DNA from: Clostridium swellfunianum
Lineage (GTDB): Bacteria; Bacillota; Clostridia; Clostridiales; Clostridiaceae
Assembly (NCBI RefSeq): GCF_023656515.1
Contig: NZ_JAMOFV010000006.1
Location: 3,968,194 to 4,032,193, forward strand
DNA: 64,000 nt
Direction of reading: 5' to 3'
The notes below the pieces were generated by a model, which saw nothing but the letters and a program-made list of their open reading frames with translations, did not search any database and was not told where the DNA came from. How positions within the stretch are numbered: position 1 is the stretch's first letter; every line of letters begins with the position of its first letter. A program made the translations under genes and the position numbers. Shown here piece after piece: positions 34,432 through 44,273 of this stretch.

Positions 34432-35419
34432 AGTTTTCCACCTCCTTGTCTATAATATCTATTATTTGAACTCCAAGGTTTTTTCCTATAACCCCCGGCT
34501 TTCCATAATAATAAGCCTTATCTTCAACCTTAAGTTCAACCGGACTTGTGCTCTTATTATCTAAAGTCACAACATCTCCAACTGATAGCTTTAAAAAATC
34601 GTCTATGGTTATGTTGGTGCTGCCTAAAACAGCTGTAAGAGATACATTAACAATATTTAGTCGATTTTTTAGCTTTTCTCTGGATTCTTTTAATACTACC
34701 TCATCATTTTCCTGGAACCAATATTGAACAACAAGCCTGTCGAGAACCTTCTCAATACTTAGATAAGGTATGCAAATATTTATAAAAGTATTGCTCTTAT
34801 TCATTTCTACAGAGAAAGTTATAAGCGCTACCGGCTCTGTAGGTGCTAGAGTCTGGTTAAGGGCAGGATTTGTTTCAAGACCCTCTATCTCAGGTTGTAC
34901 CTCCAGTACATCCTCCCATGCCAGCTTCATACTGCTTATAAGACCTTTATTTACATGCTTTATTATATTCTTATCTATATCAGTAAACTCTCTCATCTTG
35001 TATTTGCCAGTACCAGTTCCTCCAAGCAGTACGTCAATTATTTGAAACACAAATTGGGGATTAGTTTCAAATAGTATTGACCCATTTAAAGGAGGCATTT
35101 TAAAAATGGTAAGCACTGTAGGGTTTGCTATAGAATGAATGAATTCCTCATAAGTTATCTGCTCAACTGACTCTATTTTAACTTTAACATTGCTTCTAAC
35201 CTGAGCAGTTAAATAATTCGATATTATTCTTGAATAATTATCATGAATAAGCTCTAAAGTCCTTATATGCTCTTTAGAAAACTTTTGAGGGCTCTTAAAG
35301 TCATATGGCTTAACCTTTTGCTTTTCTTCATCCTTTGGAAGCTCTTCTGGTTTTAATTCACCAGAGGATAAGGCAGACAGGAGAGCATCTATTTCGTTTT
35401 GAGACAATACTTCTGCCAT
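34424..35419 (-). CDS. fliM: FliM, motor switch protein
   Basis: A 331-aa C-ring protein. The N-terminal CheY-P-binding peptide LSQNEIDALLSALSSG, the middle domain (FEIQ-like FVFQIIDVLLGGTGTG) and the C-terminal SpoA domain (STNITIDDFLKLSVGDVVTL) are present. It is followed by fliY with an eight-base overlap. Confidence 0.96.
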   Translation of the reverse strand: MAEVLSQNEIDALLSALSSGELKPEELPKDEEKQKVKPYDFKSPQKFSKEHIRTLELIHDNYSRIISNYLTAQVRSNVKVKIESVEQITYEEFIHSIANPTVLTIFKMPPLNGSILFETNPQFVFQIIDVLLGGTGTGKYKMREFTDIDKNIIKHVNKGLISSMKLAWEDVLEVQPEIEGLETNPALNQTLAPTEPVALITFSVEMNKSNTFINICIPYLSIEKVLDRLVVQYWFQENDEVVLKESREKLKNRLNIVNVSLTAVLGSTNITIDDFLKLSVGDVVTLDNKSTSPVELKVEDKAYYYGKPGVIGKNLGVQIIDIIDKEVENYE

Positions 35420-35439
35420 ACTTTCCCCTCATTTCTACT

Positions 35440-35841
35440 CTAATTTGATAGAAGTCTATCTATGTCTATTAATGTAACAATTCTATGGCTAAAATTAATT
35501 ACACCTTTTATGAAAGCCTTTCTTCTATCGCTTTCTACTTTTTCAATCATATCTTCATCGATATCTAAGACCTCATCAACCTGATCAACGGTAATACCTA
35601 CCAATTCATCCTCTGTCTCTAAAATAATAATGTTATTCTGTCCATCTTCTTTTTTTTCTATATCCAATAATAAATTGATATCTAATAACGAAATAATATT
35701 TCCTCTAAGATTTATAAGTCCTTTTATATGCTGAGGAGCTTTAGGAACTTTGGTAATTCCCATGGTGTCATTAATACTTTGAACCTTTACAGTTTCTACT
35801 GCAAATTGTTCGTCTCCAACATTGAAGATTACTACTTGCAT
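35440..35841 (-). CDS. cheW: CheW, chemotaxis coupling protein
   Basis: A 133-aa CheW scaffold: FAVETVKVQSINDTMGITKV then HIKGLINLRGNIISLLDINL, with a conserved GLINLRG core. It links chemoreceptors to CheA. A second CheW-like protein is encoded at 41257-41703. Confidence 0.95.
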   Translation of the reverse strand: MQVVIFNVGDEQFAVETVKVQSINDTMGITKVPKAPQHIKGLINLRGNIISLLDINLLLDIEKKEDGQNNIIILETEDELVGITVDQVDEVLDIDEDMIEKVESDRRKAFIKGVINFSHRIVTLIDIDRLLSN

Positions 35842-35856
35842 AATAAATCCTCCCCG

Positions 35857-36219
35857 CTATCCTAATACTTTTCTGATAGCTTCTAGTACTCTATCTGGCT
35901 GAAATGGCTTAACGATAAAGTCTTTTGCTCCCGCTCTAATAGCATCCATTACCATTGTCTGCTGACCCATAGCACTGCACATTATAATTTTAGCTGCTGG
36001 ATCAAAGGCTTTTATAGCTTTAACTGCCTCTATTCCATCCATATCTGGCATAGTAATATCCATTGTTACTACATCTGGTTTTTCCTTTTTATATATTTCT
36101 ACAGCCTTTAGACCATTATTAGCTTCACCAATTACCTGGAAGCCGTTCTTTTCTAATATATCCTTTATCATCATTCTCATAAATGCAGCATCATCAACTA
36201 TTAATACTCTTGAAGCCAT
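35857..36219 (-). CDS. cheY: CheY, chemotaxis response regulator
   Basis: A 120-aa single-domain receiver. Acidic pair D9/D10, phospho-acceptor D54 (VVTMDITMPDMDG), and the conserved KPF near the end (DFIVKPFQPDRVLEAIRKVL). It carries the signal from CheA to FliM/FliY. Confidence 0.96.
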   Translation of the reverse strand: MASRVLIVDDAAFMRMMIKDILEKNGFQVIGEANNGLKAVEIYKKEKPDVVTMDITMPDMDGIEAVKAIKAFDPAAKIIMCSAMGQQTMVMDAIRAGAKDFIVKPFQPDRVLEAIRKVLG

Positions 36220-36296
36220 TATTGAAAATCCTCCTTATATTTCTTTTTGTGCATGTAAAGCCTTTTATTTTTTAAACTATTTATTGCTTTTGATCT

Positions 36297-36896
36297 TTAT
36301 TCAACACCTAATACACTTAATATTTTTTCTAGTGAACCAGGCATTGGTATATAGTAAAAATGCCCGCTTATCTTAGAGTCTGTTTCCACGAACATTGTTT
36401 CAATATCTAATACAGAGTCGTCAAACTGCCCGGATTCTATAAATGTTGTGGATAGTATTGCTCCCAGCATGTCATAAGCTACAGCTGGTACTGAAGGCAT
36501 TATCAAAAGGTTAGTAAACTTTGCTATAGCGTTCATAAATGAACTAGAAATAATGTTCCCGATTTCGCATATAACAGAATTACCCATTTCGCTTAAATTC
36601 TCTTCTCTTTGTCCTGTAAGCGTCTCAATAAGGTTAAAAGCACCTTCTCTTTCAAATATAAAGAGTATATTACCTGGTGTATCCCCAAGAACTCTTACCA
36701 CAACACCTATAACTATGTCTTCTCCGCCTATTCTTGAAAATATTGTTTCAAACGGAACTACATTAACTGCTGGTACTGTCATATCAACCTTTTTATTGAT
36801 TAGTTGAGAAAGTGCAGTAGCAGCATTCCCTGCTCCAATATTTCCAACTTCCTTTAGAGCATCCAGCTGAATTGGACTTAAGTTCAAATATCCCAT
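36297..36896 (-). CDS. cheC: CheC, CheY-P phosphatase
   Basis: A 199-aa CheC with both phosphatase motifs intact (LKEVGNIGAGNAATALSQLI at ~14-33 and CEIGNIISSSFMNAIAKFTN at ~109-128). CheC removes phosphate from CheY and is stimulated by CheD, encoded upstream in the same operon. Confidence 0.95.
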   Translation of the reverse strand: MGYLNLSPIQLDALKEVGNIGAGNAATALSQLINKKVDMTVPAVNVVPFETIFSRIGGEDIVIGVVVRVLGDTPGNILFIFEREGAFNLIETLTGQREENLSEMGNSVICEIGNIISSSFMNAIAKFTNLLIMPSVPAVAYDMLGAILSTTFIESGQFDDSVLDIETMFVETDSKISGHFYYIPMPGSLEKILSVLGVE

Positions 36897-36907
36897 AACT
36901 GCCTCCT

Positions 36908-38917
36908 CTATATAAGAGCCGCAACATCCAATATTAGAGTTACTAATCCATCTCCAAGGATTGTTGCACCGATATATTCTTTTAAACCTTGAAGTGTTTT
37001 TCCAAGAGGTTTGATAACTATTTCCTTCTGTCCAAATAATGAGTCTACAAGAAGACCAACTACTTTTTCGCCAACCTTAACTATTACTATGTAGTTCTTA
37101 TGGTTTTCACCTGGCTCTATATTAAGCTTCTTATTTACCCTTATTAAAGGAATAACATTCCCGTTATATATTATAACCTCTTTATTATTTGTCTTTTTTA
37201 CTAACTCATCCTTGTAGTCTATTACTCTATCTATATATCCAAGAGAAATAGCCATAGTTTCAGTACCTACCTTAACTAGTAGAGCCTGAATTATTTGAAG
37301 TGTCAAAGGTAATCTTATAATAAAAGAGGTTCCTTTGTCAATTTCACTAATAACATCAACAGTTCCGCCAAGGGCTGATATCTTTGTTTTAACTACATCC
37401 ATCCCTACGCCTCTGCCAGATATATCTGTAACAATTTCATTTGTACTGAAGCCTTGAACAAATATAAGATTTCTAATATCAGCATCTGACATTCCATCAG
37501 TATTAATTCCAAGCTTTTCTGCTTTTGCCTTAATCTTATCTAAGCTAAGACCCTTTCCGTCATCTTCTACTTTTATAACTGCTTTAGTGCCTTCCTGATA
37601 AGCAATAAGCTTTATCTTTCCAACAGGGTCTTTTCCTTTTAGTATTCTGTCTTCCTTGCTTTCAATTCCATGATCTGCTGCATTTCTTATTAAGTGTATA
37701 AGAGGTTCGCCTATTTCATCTATAACTGTTCTATCAAGTTCTGTATCCTGCCCTTGAATTACAAGTTCTATTTCCTTATTAAGCTCTACCGATAAATCTC
37801 TTACCATTCTAGGGAAACGGTTAAACACAACATCTAACGGCATCATTCTTATCTTCATTACAAGGTCTTGAAGATCTGAGGTAGTTCTTGCTACCTGTTC
37901 AAGAGTTTCATTAAGTTCTACAAGTCTGTGGTTGCTGCTTATCTGTTCCAGCCTAGTTCTATGAATAACAAGTTCTGATACCATATTCATGAACTTATCA
38001 AGCCTCTCTAAGTCAACTCTAACTGATTGGTGAGTTTTCTTATGCGTAACAGCTTCCTTAGGAGTTTCCTTAACTTTTTGAGCCTCTTTCGCATTCTGCA
38101 CTATAGCTTTTGCTGCATTTTCTTCAACTTCACTATGAACAACAGCTGGCTTAATATCAATATCTTGAATTTCAGCTGAATTTAAAGCAGTAATGCAAAC
38201 TTTCTCAACCTCAGAAATGTTAATCAGGCTTTCATGTATATCTTCACTGGTTTTGTTTGTTAAATAAACAAGACCTATTTCAAATTCAAAGTTTTCACTT
38301 TCTATATCCTCAGCAGAAGGAACAGATTTTATTATTTCTCCATTCTCCTCCAAGCTCTTAAAGATTAAAAATGCTCTAGCTGATTTAAGTAAAGTATTTT
38401 CACTTAAGCTTATCTTTATTTCATAAGCACTGAATCCCTTATAAGCTGCTTGTTTTACTATATTTAAATCATATTCGTTTAAGTTTATCTGCGAATTAGC
38501 TTCCTTGACCTCTGTTTTTTGAACTGTATCTTCTTCCACACCAGTTGCTATAGCTTCAAGGCTATTTATTATTTCTTCAATTGAAACAATTCCATCGTTT
38601 CCCTCAGAAATATTATTTACCATAACTTCAAGAGTATCCAAACACTGAAACAGTACAGTCACTACTCTTTGAGTAACCTTTAGCTCCCCTTCTCGGAATT
38701 TTGTTAAAACGTCCTCCATTTTATGTGTAAGTTCCGCCATAACACTAAATCCCATTGTAGCCGCCATACCTTTTATAGTATGTGCTATTCTAAATATTTC
38801 ATTTAACTTGTCCACATTACCTGGCTCTTGTTCAAGATTAAGTAGACACTCGTTCAAGCTTTGAAGATTGTCCATTGATTCCTCAAGGAACATTGAGAGA
38901 TATTGAGATGTATCCAT
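36908..38917 (-). CDS. cheA: CheA, chemotaxis histidine kinase
   Basis: A 669-aa kinase with the P1 domain and phospho-His46 (FRIAHTIKGMAATMGF), P2 (~165-245), dimerisation helices (RLDKFMNMVSELVIHRTRLE), ATP-binding P4 (LIHLIRNAADHGIESKEDRI and SGRGVGMDVVKTKISALGGT) and a CheW-like P5 at the C-terminus. All catalytic elements are present. Confidence 0.97.
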   Translation of the reverse strand: MDTSQYLSMFLEESMDNLQSLNECLLNLEQEPGNVDKLNEIFRIAHTIKGMAATMGFSVMAELTHKMEDVLTKFREGELKVTQRVVTVLFQCLDTLEVMVNNISEGNDGIVSIEEIINSLEAIATGVEEDTVQKTEVKEANSQINLNEYDLNIVKQAAYKGFSAYEIKISLSENTLLKSARAFLIFKSLEENGEIIKSVPSAEDIESENFEFEIGLVYLTNKTSEDIHESLINISEVEKVCITALNSAEIQDIDIKPAVVHSEVEENAAKAIVQNAKEAQKVKETPKEAVTHKKTHQSVRVDLERLDKFMNMVSELVIHRTRLEQISSNHRLVELNETLEQVARTTSDLQDLVMKIRMMPLDVVFNRFPRMVRDLSVELNKEIELVIQGQDTELDRTVIDEIGEPLIHLIRNAADHGIESKEDRILKGKDPVGKIKLIAYQEGTKAVIKVEDDGKGLSLDKIKAKAEKLGINTDGMSDADIRNLIFVQGFSTNEIVTDISGRGVGMDVVKTKISALGGTVDVISEIDKGTSFIIRLPLTLQIIQALLVKVGTETMAISLGYIDRVIDYKDELVKKTNNKEVIIYNGNVIPLIRVNKKLNIEPGENHKNYIVIVKVGEKVVGLLVDSLFGQKEIVIKPLGKTLQGLKEYIGATILGDGLVTLILDVAALI

Positions 38918-38936
38918 AAACTTCCTCCTCTATTTA

Positions 38937-39710
38937 CTATAGCTTTCTATATATAAACGTAGATGCTTTATCAAAACCATAATCCCTATAGTTGTATATG
39001 CTTTCCGTAGCCCCTACAAATAGCAGACCACCTTTTTTTAAAGATGCGCTGAATTTCCTGTATATTTCATCTTTTACATCTTGATTAAAATATATTACAA
39101 CATTTCTGCATACTATTAAATCAAAATCTTTTTCATAATTTTCAAGAATGAGGTCATGTTTTTTAAAAGTTACCATGCTTCTAATCCTAGAATCTATTAT
39201 ATATTTGTCTCCTGATATTTTAAAGTATTTATCTAATAGTTCCTTCCTCACATTCTTCACTTCTGAATAAACATATTCTCCAGCTCTAGCTTTGTTAAGA
39301 ATTGTTGCATCTATATCTGTTGCAACAATCTTATGTCTTCCTGAAGAATTTAAACTATCCAGTATCATGGCTAAAGAGTATGGTTCAGCTCCAATTGAAC
39401 AAGCAGCACTCCATACCTTCAAGCTGTTGCTTTTAGGCAGCAATTCATTCTTCAGCTTATCTTTAAGCTCTTCAAATATTTCAGGATTTCGAAAGAATTC
39501 AGTTACATTAATAGTTATAAAGTCCAAAAACTTTTGCCTTTGAGCTGGATCTTTTTTAAGAAGGGCAATATAATCTTCTATTGTGTTGGCTCCAACTCTT
39601 GACATTAAACTTAGTATTCTTCTATGAAGCTGATTAGATTTATAAGCTGACAAATTTATATTAAATTCTTTTAATACCCATTGCTCAAAGTATGCTAAAT
39701 CCATAGGCAA
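38937..39710 (-). CDS. cheR: CheR, chemoreceptor methyltransferase
   Basis: A 257-aa SAM-dependent methyltransferase that methylates receptor glutamates. KVWSAACSIGAEPYSLAMIL is the SAM-binding motif, with IVATDIDATIL and LIVCRNVVIYF downstream. The start may be TTG at 39710, which has GGGGGAAG well spaced upstream, or the ATG two codons later. Confidence 0.96.
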   Translation of the reverse strand: MPMDLAYFEQWVLKEFNINLSAYKSNQLHRRILSLMSRVGANTIEDYIALLKKDPAQRQKFLDFITINVTEFFRNPEIFEELKDKLKNELLPKSNSLKVWSAACSIGAEPYSLAMILDSLNSSGRHKIVATDIDATILNKARAGEYVYSEVKNVRKELLDKYFKISGDKYIIDSRIRSMVTFKKHDLILENYEKDFDLIVCRNVVIYFNQDVKDEIYRKFSASLKKGGLLFVGATESIYNYRDYGFDKASTFIYRKL

Positions 39711-39712
39711 AA

Positions 39713-40741
39713 TTATCTTCCCCCAACTAATCTTATTATCTGTGCAGAGACCTCATGTATTGGTACTATCAAATCTATCATTCCTGTTTCGTAAGCTGCC
39801 TTAGGCATACCATATATTGTACAAGTTGATTTATCCTCTGAAATTGTAATTCCACCATTTTTCTTTATCTCAACTGTACCCTGTGCTCCATCTTTGCCCA
39901 TACCAGTTAGTACAATACTTAAAAGGTGAGAACCATAGACCTTGGAAGCTGATATAAAAAGCTTATCCACAGCTGGTCTAACTCCCCATATTGCTGGCTC
40001 AGTATTTAAATGTATTTTTTTATCGCTCTGAACTTCCATATGATAGCCGCCTGGGGCTATGTAGACTACATCCTTCTCTACAAAATCACCCTCAGAAGCC
40101 TCAACTACTTTTATTTTACTATTTGAATTCAGTCTGTCAGCAAAAGCTTTAGTAAATCCCACTGGCATATGCTGTACAATAAATACAGGAACTCCTAGCT
40201 TTTCTGGAAGTGCTGTAATAACTGAATAGAGCGCTTTAGGCCCACCTGTAGATGCACCTATCACTACAGCTTCTATTTTATTAGTTAAGCTTTTTCTAAC
40301 AGGTTTTACTCTTTCTATTTCAACCGACGCCAAATTGTCTTTATTATAAGCTAGTCTTATTTTCTCAATTAACTCGTCTTTAACTTTATTTATATCTAAG
40401 GATATTGCTCCTGACGGCTTTGACACAAAATCAAAAGCCCCAGCTTCAAGGCATTCCATTGTTAGTGCTGTTCCTTTTACAGATACGCTGCTTAACATGA
40501 TAACCTGTGTGTTAAGATTCCTTTTTTTAATTTCTCTTAACGCAGATATTCCGTCCATTACAGGCATTTCCACATCTAAAGTCACTACATCTGGATTATG
40601 TTTTGAAATCTTATCAAACATATCTTGTCCATTTCTTGCAATATCTACAGCCTGCATATCCTCTTCCGAATTTATCATATCTGATATTATTTTTCTCATT
40701 AAAGCAGAATCATCTACAACTAAAACTTTGACTTTTCTCAA
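39713..40741 (-). CDS. cheB: CheB, chemoreceptor methylesterase/deamidase
   Basis: A 342-aa protein with a receiver domain (D56 in VVTLDVEMPVMDGISALREI) and a methylesterase domain carrying the Ser-His-Asp triad elements VIGASTGGPKAL, IVQHMPVGFT and LTGMGKDGAQGT. The start is TTG at 40741 after a GGAG site. Confidence 0.96.
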   Translation of the reverse strand: MRKVKVLVVDDSALMRKIISDMINSEEDMQAVDIARNGQDMFDKISKHNPDVVTLDVEMPVMDGISALREIKKRNLNTQVIMLSSVSVKGTALTMECLEAGAFDFVSKPSGAISLDINKVKDELIEKIRLAYNKDNLASVEIERVKPVRKSLTNKIEAVVIGASTGGPKALYSVITALPEKLGVPVFIVQHMPVGFTKAFADRLNSNSKIKVVEASEGDFVEKDVVYIAPGGYHMEVQSDKKIHLNTEPAIWGVRPAVDKLFISASKVYGSHLLSIVLTGMGKDGAQGTVEIKKNGGITISEDKSTCTIYGMPKAAYETGMIDLIVPIHEVSAQIIRLVGGR

Positions 40742-40755
40742 GAAACATCACTCCA

Positions 40756-41244
40756 TTATAGTTCTTTTATACCTAAACCAACAGTCCTTATTTGTACAAT
40801 TCCAGTTTTGGTATCAAAAATCATTGTTCTACCTTTGTTCCCTCCAACATCTTCACCTAGAATTGGTATGGATAGCTTTTCAAGCACAGCTTTAACCGCT
40901 TGACTATTCCTATTTCCAACATCCATAATCATACTTTTGTCAGAAAAATTAAACATGGAGGCGCCTCCAGCAATCTTAGCTCTTAAGTTTTTCTTTGTCG
41001 CTCCAAGCTTTTCCATTCTTGAGAGCAGCATCGGAATAGCCAAATCCGCAAATTTAATAGGATTATTTACAGTGTTGAATAGTGTGCTGTCTGGGAGCAT
41101 TATGTGTGCTAACCCACCTATGCCAAGTACCTTATCATATAGCGCAATCCCGATACATGAGCCCAGTCCCACAGTAATTAATTTATCTGGAGCTGAACCA
41201 GCATTAAGATCTGCAATTCCGACTTTGATTTCTCTTACTTCCAT
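40756..41244 (-). CDS. cheD: CheD, receptor glutamine deamidase and CheC activator
   Basis: A 162-aa CheD. The catalytic Cys and His are in LGSCIGIALYD and GGLAHIMLPDS, and the GGA segment (AKIAGGASMFNFS) is conserved. It deamidates receptor glutamines and binds CheC. Confidence 0.95.
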   Translation of the reverse strand: MEVREIKVGIADLNAGSAPDKLITVGLGSCIGIALYDKVLGIGGLAHIMLPDSTLFNTVNNPIKFADLAIPMLLSRMEKLGATKKNLRAKIAGGASMFNFSDKSMIMDVGNRNSQAVKAVLEKLSIPILGEDVGGNKGRTMIFDTKTGIVQIRTVGLGIKEL

Positions 41245-41256
41245 AACTTCACCTAA

Positions 41257-41703
41257 TTATAAAAAAGTCTTTTCTTCATCCGATAAAATTGTCCCAAGGT
41301 TTAAAAAGATTATTATCTTTTTATCAATCTTTATAAGTCCTCTAATATATCGTTTTGAGATTCCAGCTACTATTTCTGGTGGATTTTCTATATTATTTGT
41401 ACTAACATCTTTAACTTCAGAAACTACATCAACAATTATACCTATTTTTGTATTATCCTGTTTAGCCACTATTATTTTTGAGTCGCTGCTTTTTTCACCA
41501 TATCCAAGACCAAATTTCTTGGCTAGTGAAATAACAGGAAGCACATTTCCTTCGTAGGTTATTACTCCTTCAACAAAGCTTGGTGAATCTGGAAGCTTTG
41601 TTGTTTCTTCATAGCTTATTATCCTTTCCACTTCCATTATGTCAGTGGCATAATATTCTCCATTAATGCTGAATATCAAAACTTTTATATTTTTATTCTC
41701 CAT
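41257..41703 (-). CDS. Second CheW-like coupling protein
   Basis: A 148-aa single CheW domain: YATDIMEVERIISYEETTKL, then SFVEGVITYEGNVLPVISLA and a C-terminal YIRGLIKIDKKIIIFLNLGT. It differs from the cheW at 35440 and could serve a different receptor set. No receiver domain is attached, so it is not CheV. Two copies of its ribosome-binding segment lie upstream. Confidence 0.92.
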   Translation of the reverse strand: MENKNIKVLIFSINGEYYATDIMEVERIISYEETTKLPDSPSFVEGVITYEGNVLPVISLAKKFGLGYGEKSSDSKIIVAKQDNTKIGIIVDVVSEVKDVSTNNIENPPEIVAGISKRYIRGLIKIDKKIIIFLNLGTILSDEEKTFL

Positions 41704-41709
41704 ATTGAC

Positions 41710-41771
41710 CCTCCTGTATTCCTTATTCTGTGCGTAGCAATTATCAATTGTTACGCCTCCTGTATTCCTTA
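41710..41771. repeat. 16-bp direct repeat flanking a hairpin between fapA and the cheW-like gene
   Basis: CCTCCTGTATTCCTTA occurs at 41710-41725 and 41756-41771. The copies flank an imperfect inverted repeat (GCGTAGCAATT…AATTGTTACGC, 41732-41756). On the minus strand each copy is TAAGGAATACAGGAGG, so the first contains the fapA stop and the second the Shine-Dalgarno of the next gene. It looks like a 46-base duplication or tiny insertion with target duplication. Confidence 0.7.
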
Positions 41772-43307
41772 CAATCTTAGTCTTTCAACTACAATTTCCC
41801 TGTCTTCATCTAGGTAGGCATGTACCTCTTTACTAGGATAATCTACAACAAACTCTCTACAGCCAATAGTTAGAATTGTGTTTTCATAAGCTGCATCAAC
41901 CCAAATCTGCCCTTTATCTAAAACATTAAGTCTTGTAACAACACCGCCTGTACTCCCAACTTGTTTGCACTTTATGTAATTGCCAGCCTTTACTGCACCT
42001 CCCCTACAGACGCTTCCAGGCTGAGTAAAGTACACATCATGATGGGCGGTAAGATGGGATACATATGCCCCTCTTCCTGAAACGATAATGTCTCCTGAAC
42101 TGCTTATTTGTGAATCCTGGCAATAAGCTAGTTTAACATTTACAGGTATTGATAATGATGACTGCAGAACTTTAATCTTCTCCTTTATTAGATCCATAAG
42201 GAAAAAGAGTTCACTATAGTGCTTTATGTTATGGGGCGCTAAGCCTATAAGTTTAGCTTTTACAAAACTTGAAATTTCGCAAAGCTCAAGATCACCCTTT
42301 TGTTTATCTTTAATGTCTTCAGAAATTACCAGCATGCACAGTTTTGGGATAATTCTAAATTTATTTTCCAGAAGTAGTTTAATAATTTGTCCATCTGTTG
42401 TATCGTAACCTAAAAGATTAAATTTTTTAATTTCCTCGATGGCCTCAACCATTTCTTTAAGAGATCCTTGAAATTCACTAAGATTTTCTATTGTTTTAAG
42501 CTTTGTCGCATCTTCGCCCCCACCAACAACGTTAGAATTAATAACATTCCCCTTAACTATAATTTCCCCTATTCCCTTTATTTCAGCTTTCTCCACATTC
42601 TGCATGATAGTAATACAGTTTCCCGAATATACCTTCATACCCTCTCTAACATTGCCTTGTACAATAACATCACCTAAAAAAGCGATGTTGCCTGTTCCTA
42701 AATCTACATCCTTGGCAATTTGATGTGATTTATAAACATAAAATACATTATTTTTCATGGATGGCTTACCGTTAATAGATGAGACAATTGTGTTTTCATC
42801 TGTTTGCTCACAGCCCTGTGACGCCTTAAGCTTTATTACCTTTCTAGACTTTGGGCTTATCTGCTTGCCAGTTACATCCATTCCAGCAATACCTTCCTTG
42901 CCAGGTATACGTACTGCAATAACCTCCCCCTGATGCACCGCGTTTATAGCTCCTATACTTTTGAAATCTACTCGACCATTACTATCTTCATTTAGTTTTT
43001 TAATATCCTTATCAACTTCAAATTTTAATAGCAGCATATCGTCTTCGCCATTTACAGGCGAATCCCCCTTAGCAATTAAAACCTCATAAACATCTTTCTG
43101 ATTTGAACAATCCTCAATAACTTCCTCCATAAGGCCATAAATAATATTTAACTTTGAAAGTTCACTTTTAATTTCGCTTGGAGTAAAATAAGGAGGATAG
43201 GTGCCTTCAAAATCCGGTAAATAGTTTATGCTTATATAAGCCTCTAATTTATTGTCAGAATACTTAACATTTAGGTGCCTGATAGGTTTTTCATTGTTTT
43301 CTTTCAC
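41769..43307 (-). CDS. FapA-like DUF342 flagellar assembly protein
   Basis: A 512-aa DUF342/FapA-family protein. The N-terminal region (LNVKYSDNKLEAYISINYLP) is followed by the Gly-rich beta-solenoid typical of the family (GTGNIAFLGDVIVQGNVREG, GIGEIIVKGNVINSNVVGGG, SSGDIIVSGRGAYVSHLTAH). FapA affects polar flagellar assembly in Vibrio; the role here is inferred. It is the first gene of the che transcript, starting with GTG after GGGGGG. Confidence 0.88.
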   Translation of the reverse strand: MKENNEKPIRHLNVKYSDNKLEAYISINYLPDFEGTYPPYFTPSEIKSELSKLNIIYGLMEEVIEDCSNQKDVYEVLIAKGDSPVNGEDDMLLLKFEVDKDIKKLNEDSNGRVDFKSIGAINAVHQGEVIAVRIPGKEGIAGMDVTGKQISPKSRKVIKLKASQGCEQTDENTIVSSINGKPSMKNNVFYVYKSHQIAKDVDLGTGNIAFLGDVIVQGNVREGMKVYSGNCITIMQNVEKAEIKGIGEIIVKGNVINSNVVGGGEDATKLKTIENLSEFQGSLKEMVEAIEEIKKFNLLGYDTTDGQIIKLLLENKFRIIPKLCMLVISEDIKDKQKGDLELCEISSFVKAKLIGLAPHNIKHYSELFFLMDLIKEKIKVLQSSLSIPVNVKLAYCQDSQISSSGDIIVSGRGAYVSHLTAHHDVYFTQPGSVCRGGAVKAGNYIKCKQVGSTGGVVTRLNVLDKGQIWVDAAYENTILTIGCREFVVDYPSKEVHAYLDEDREIVVERLRL

Positions 43308-43350
43308 AGTTATCCCCCCAAACTCAGAAATAACGACATAACCTCTTAAT

Positions 43351-44205
43351 CTAATTTTCGTCTAATTTTATATTTTCTTTATTGTTTCTTATATATTCTT
43401 CAATAATTCTATTATAAGCACTCATTATATTTTGCACAACAATATTTGTTGAGGAATAGAAAACATTGTCGTTTACTTTATTTATTGGTAGAACTTTGGG
43501 TGAAGTTCCTGTTATAAACAAAGCATCCAACTTATCTATATCCCTATGGTCTACTCTCTCCTCCAGGAATCTAATGTTTTCTCTTCTGCATGCCTCGATT
43601 ATAAATTCTCTAGTTATACCAGGAAGTACATCTTCAACTGGTGAGGTTACTACAGTATCTTTTTCCACCATAAAAATATTAGATCTGCTCCCTTCTGTTA
43701 TCTTATTATTTTTATCTATTAATATGGCTTCATAGGCCCCTGTCTTCTTCATCATCTCATCAGTTGTACTTTTAAGGTTTGAATTTATAACCTTTGCATT
43801 AGGATTTGATCTTTCCATAAAGCAAGTTATTGTCGGAACACCTTCTTTGTATTGTTCTTTACTTGGATAATGGTGTTTTAAAAAATAGGTAAGAAACGTA
43901 TTCTCCTCTTTTTTCTCACTATAGTTAAATACAAGCTTAATATTACCCTCATATACATTGTTTATTTTCATTAACTCAAGCATCTTGCCTTTGATTTCTC
44001 CAATGTTCATCCAAAGCTCAAGCTTAACAATAGCCGCAGAATTTTTAAGTCTTTCTAAATGCTTTTCTAAAAACAGAGGAACTCCTTCAATTACTCTTAC
44101 AACCTCATAAAGTGATGTCCCCTCTGTAATCATACTGTCTGAAAAATTCTCCCTGCTTGTTACCTCAGAATTCTTGATAAACAGTTGTCTATAACATTCG
44201 CTCAT
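43351..44205 (-). CDS. Class IV PLP aminotransferase, probably aminodeoxychorismate lyase (PabC-like)
   Basis: A 284-aa fold-IV PLP enzyme. SLYEVVRVIEGVPLFLEKHL ERL, the lysine in NSNLKSTTDEMMKKTGAYEA and the ITEGSRSNIFMV motif are conserved. PabC makes 4-aminobenzoate for folate; branched-chain or D-amino-acid transaminases share these motifs, and no pabA/pabB lies nearby, so the substrate is uncertain. It follows the HAD gene after a possible terminator. Confidence 0.8.
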   Translation of the reverse strand: MSECYRQLFIKNSEVTSRENFSDSMITEGTSLYEVVRVIEGVPLFLEKHLERLKNSAAIVKLELWMNIGEIKGKMLELMKINNVYEGNIKLVFNYSEKKEENTFLTYFLKHHYPSKEQYKEGVPTITCFMERSNPNAKVINSNLKSTTDEMMKKTGAYEAILIDKNNKITEGSRSNIFMVEKDTVVTSPVEDVLPGITREFIIEACRRENIRFLEERVDHRDIDKLDALFITGTSPKVLPINKVNDNVFYSSTNIVVQNIMSAYNRIIEEYIRNNKENIKLDEN

Positions 44206-44242
44206 GGTATTTCTGCCTCCATATCTATTATTTATTTAAAAT

Positions 44243-44273
44243 TAAAAGCTCCTTAAATTTAAAGTTGCTTTTA
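44243..44273 (-). terminator. Possible terminator after the HAD phosphatase gene
   Basis: A two-part AT-rich stem (TAAAAGC/GCTTTTA with an inner CTTTAAA/TTTAAGG), followed by an AT-rich but not pure T tract. Weak; partial read-through into the aminotransferase gene is likely. Confidence 0.4.

Noticed and set aside
40937-41557. 206-codon plus-strand frame opposite cheD and the cheW-like gene
   Set aside because: Lies fully antisense to two certain genes and has no motif.
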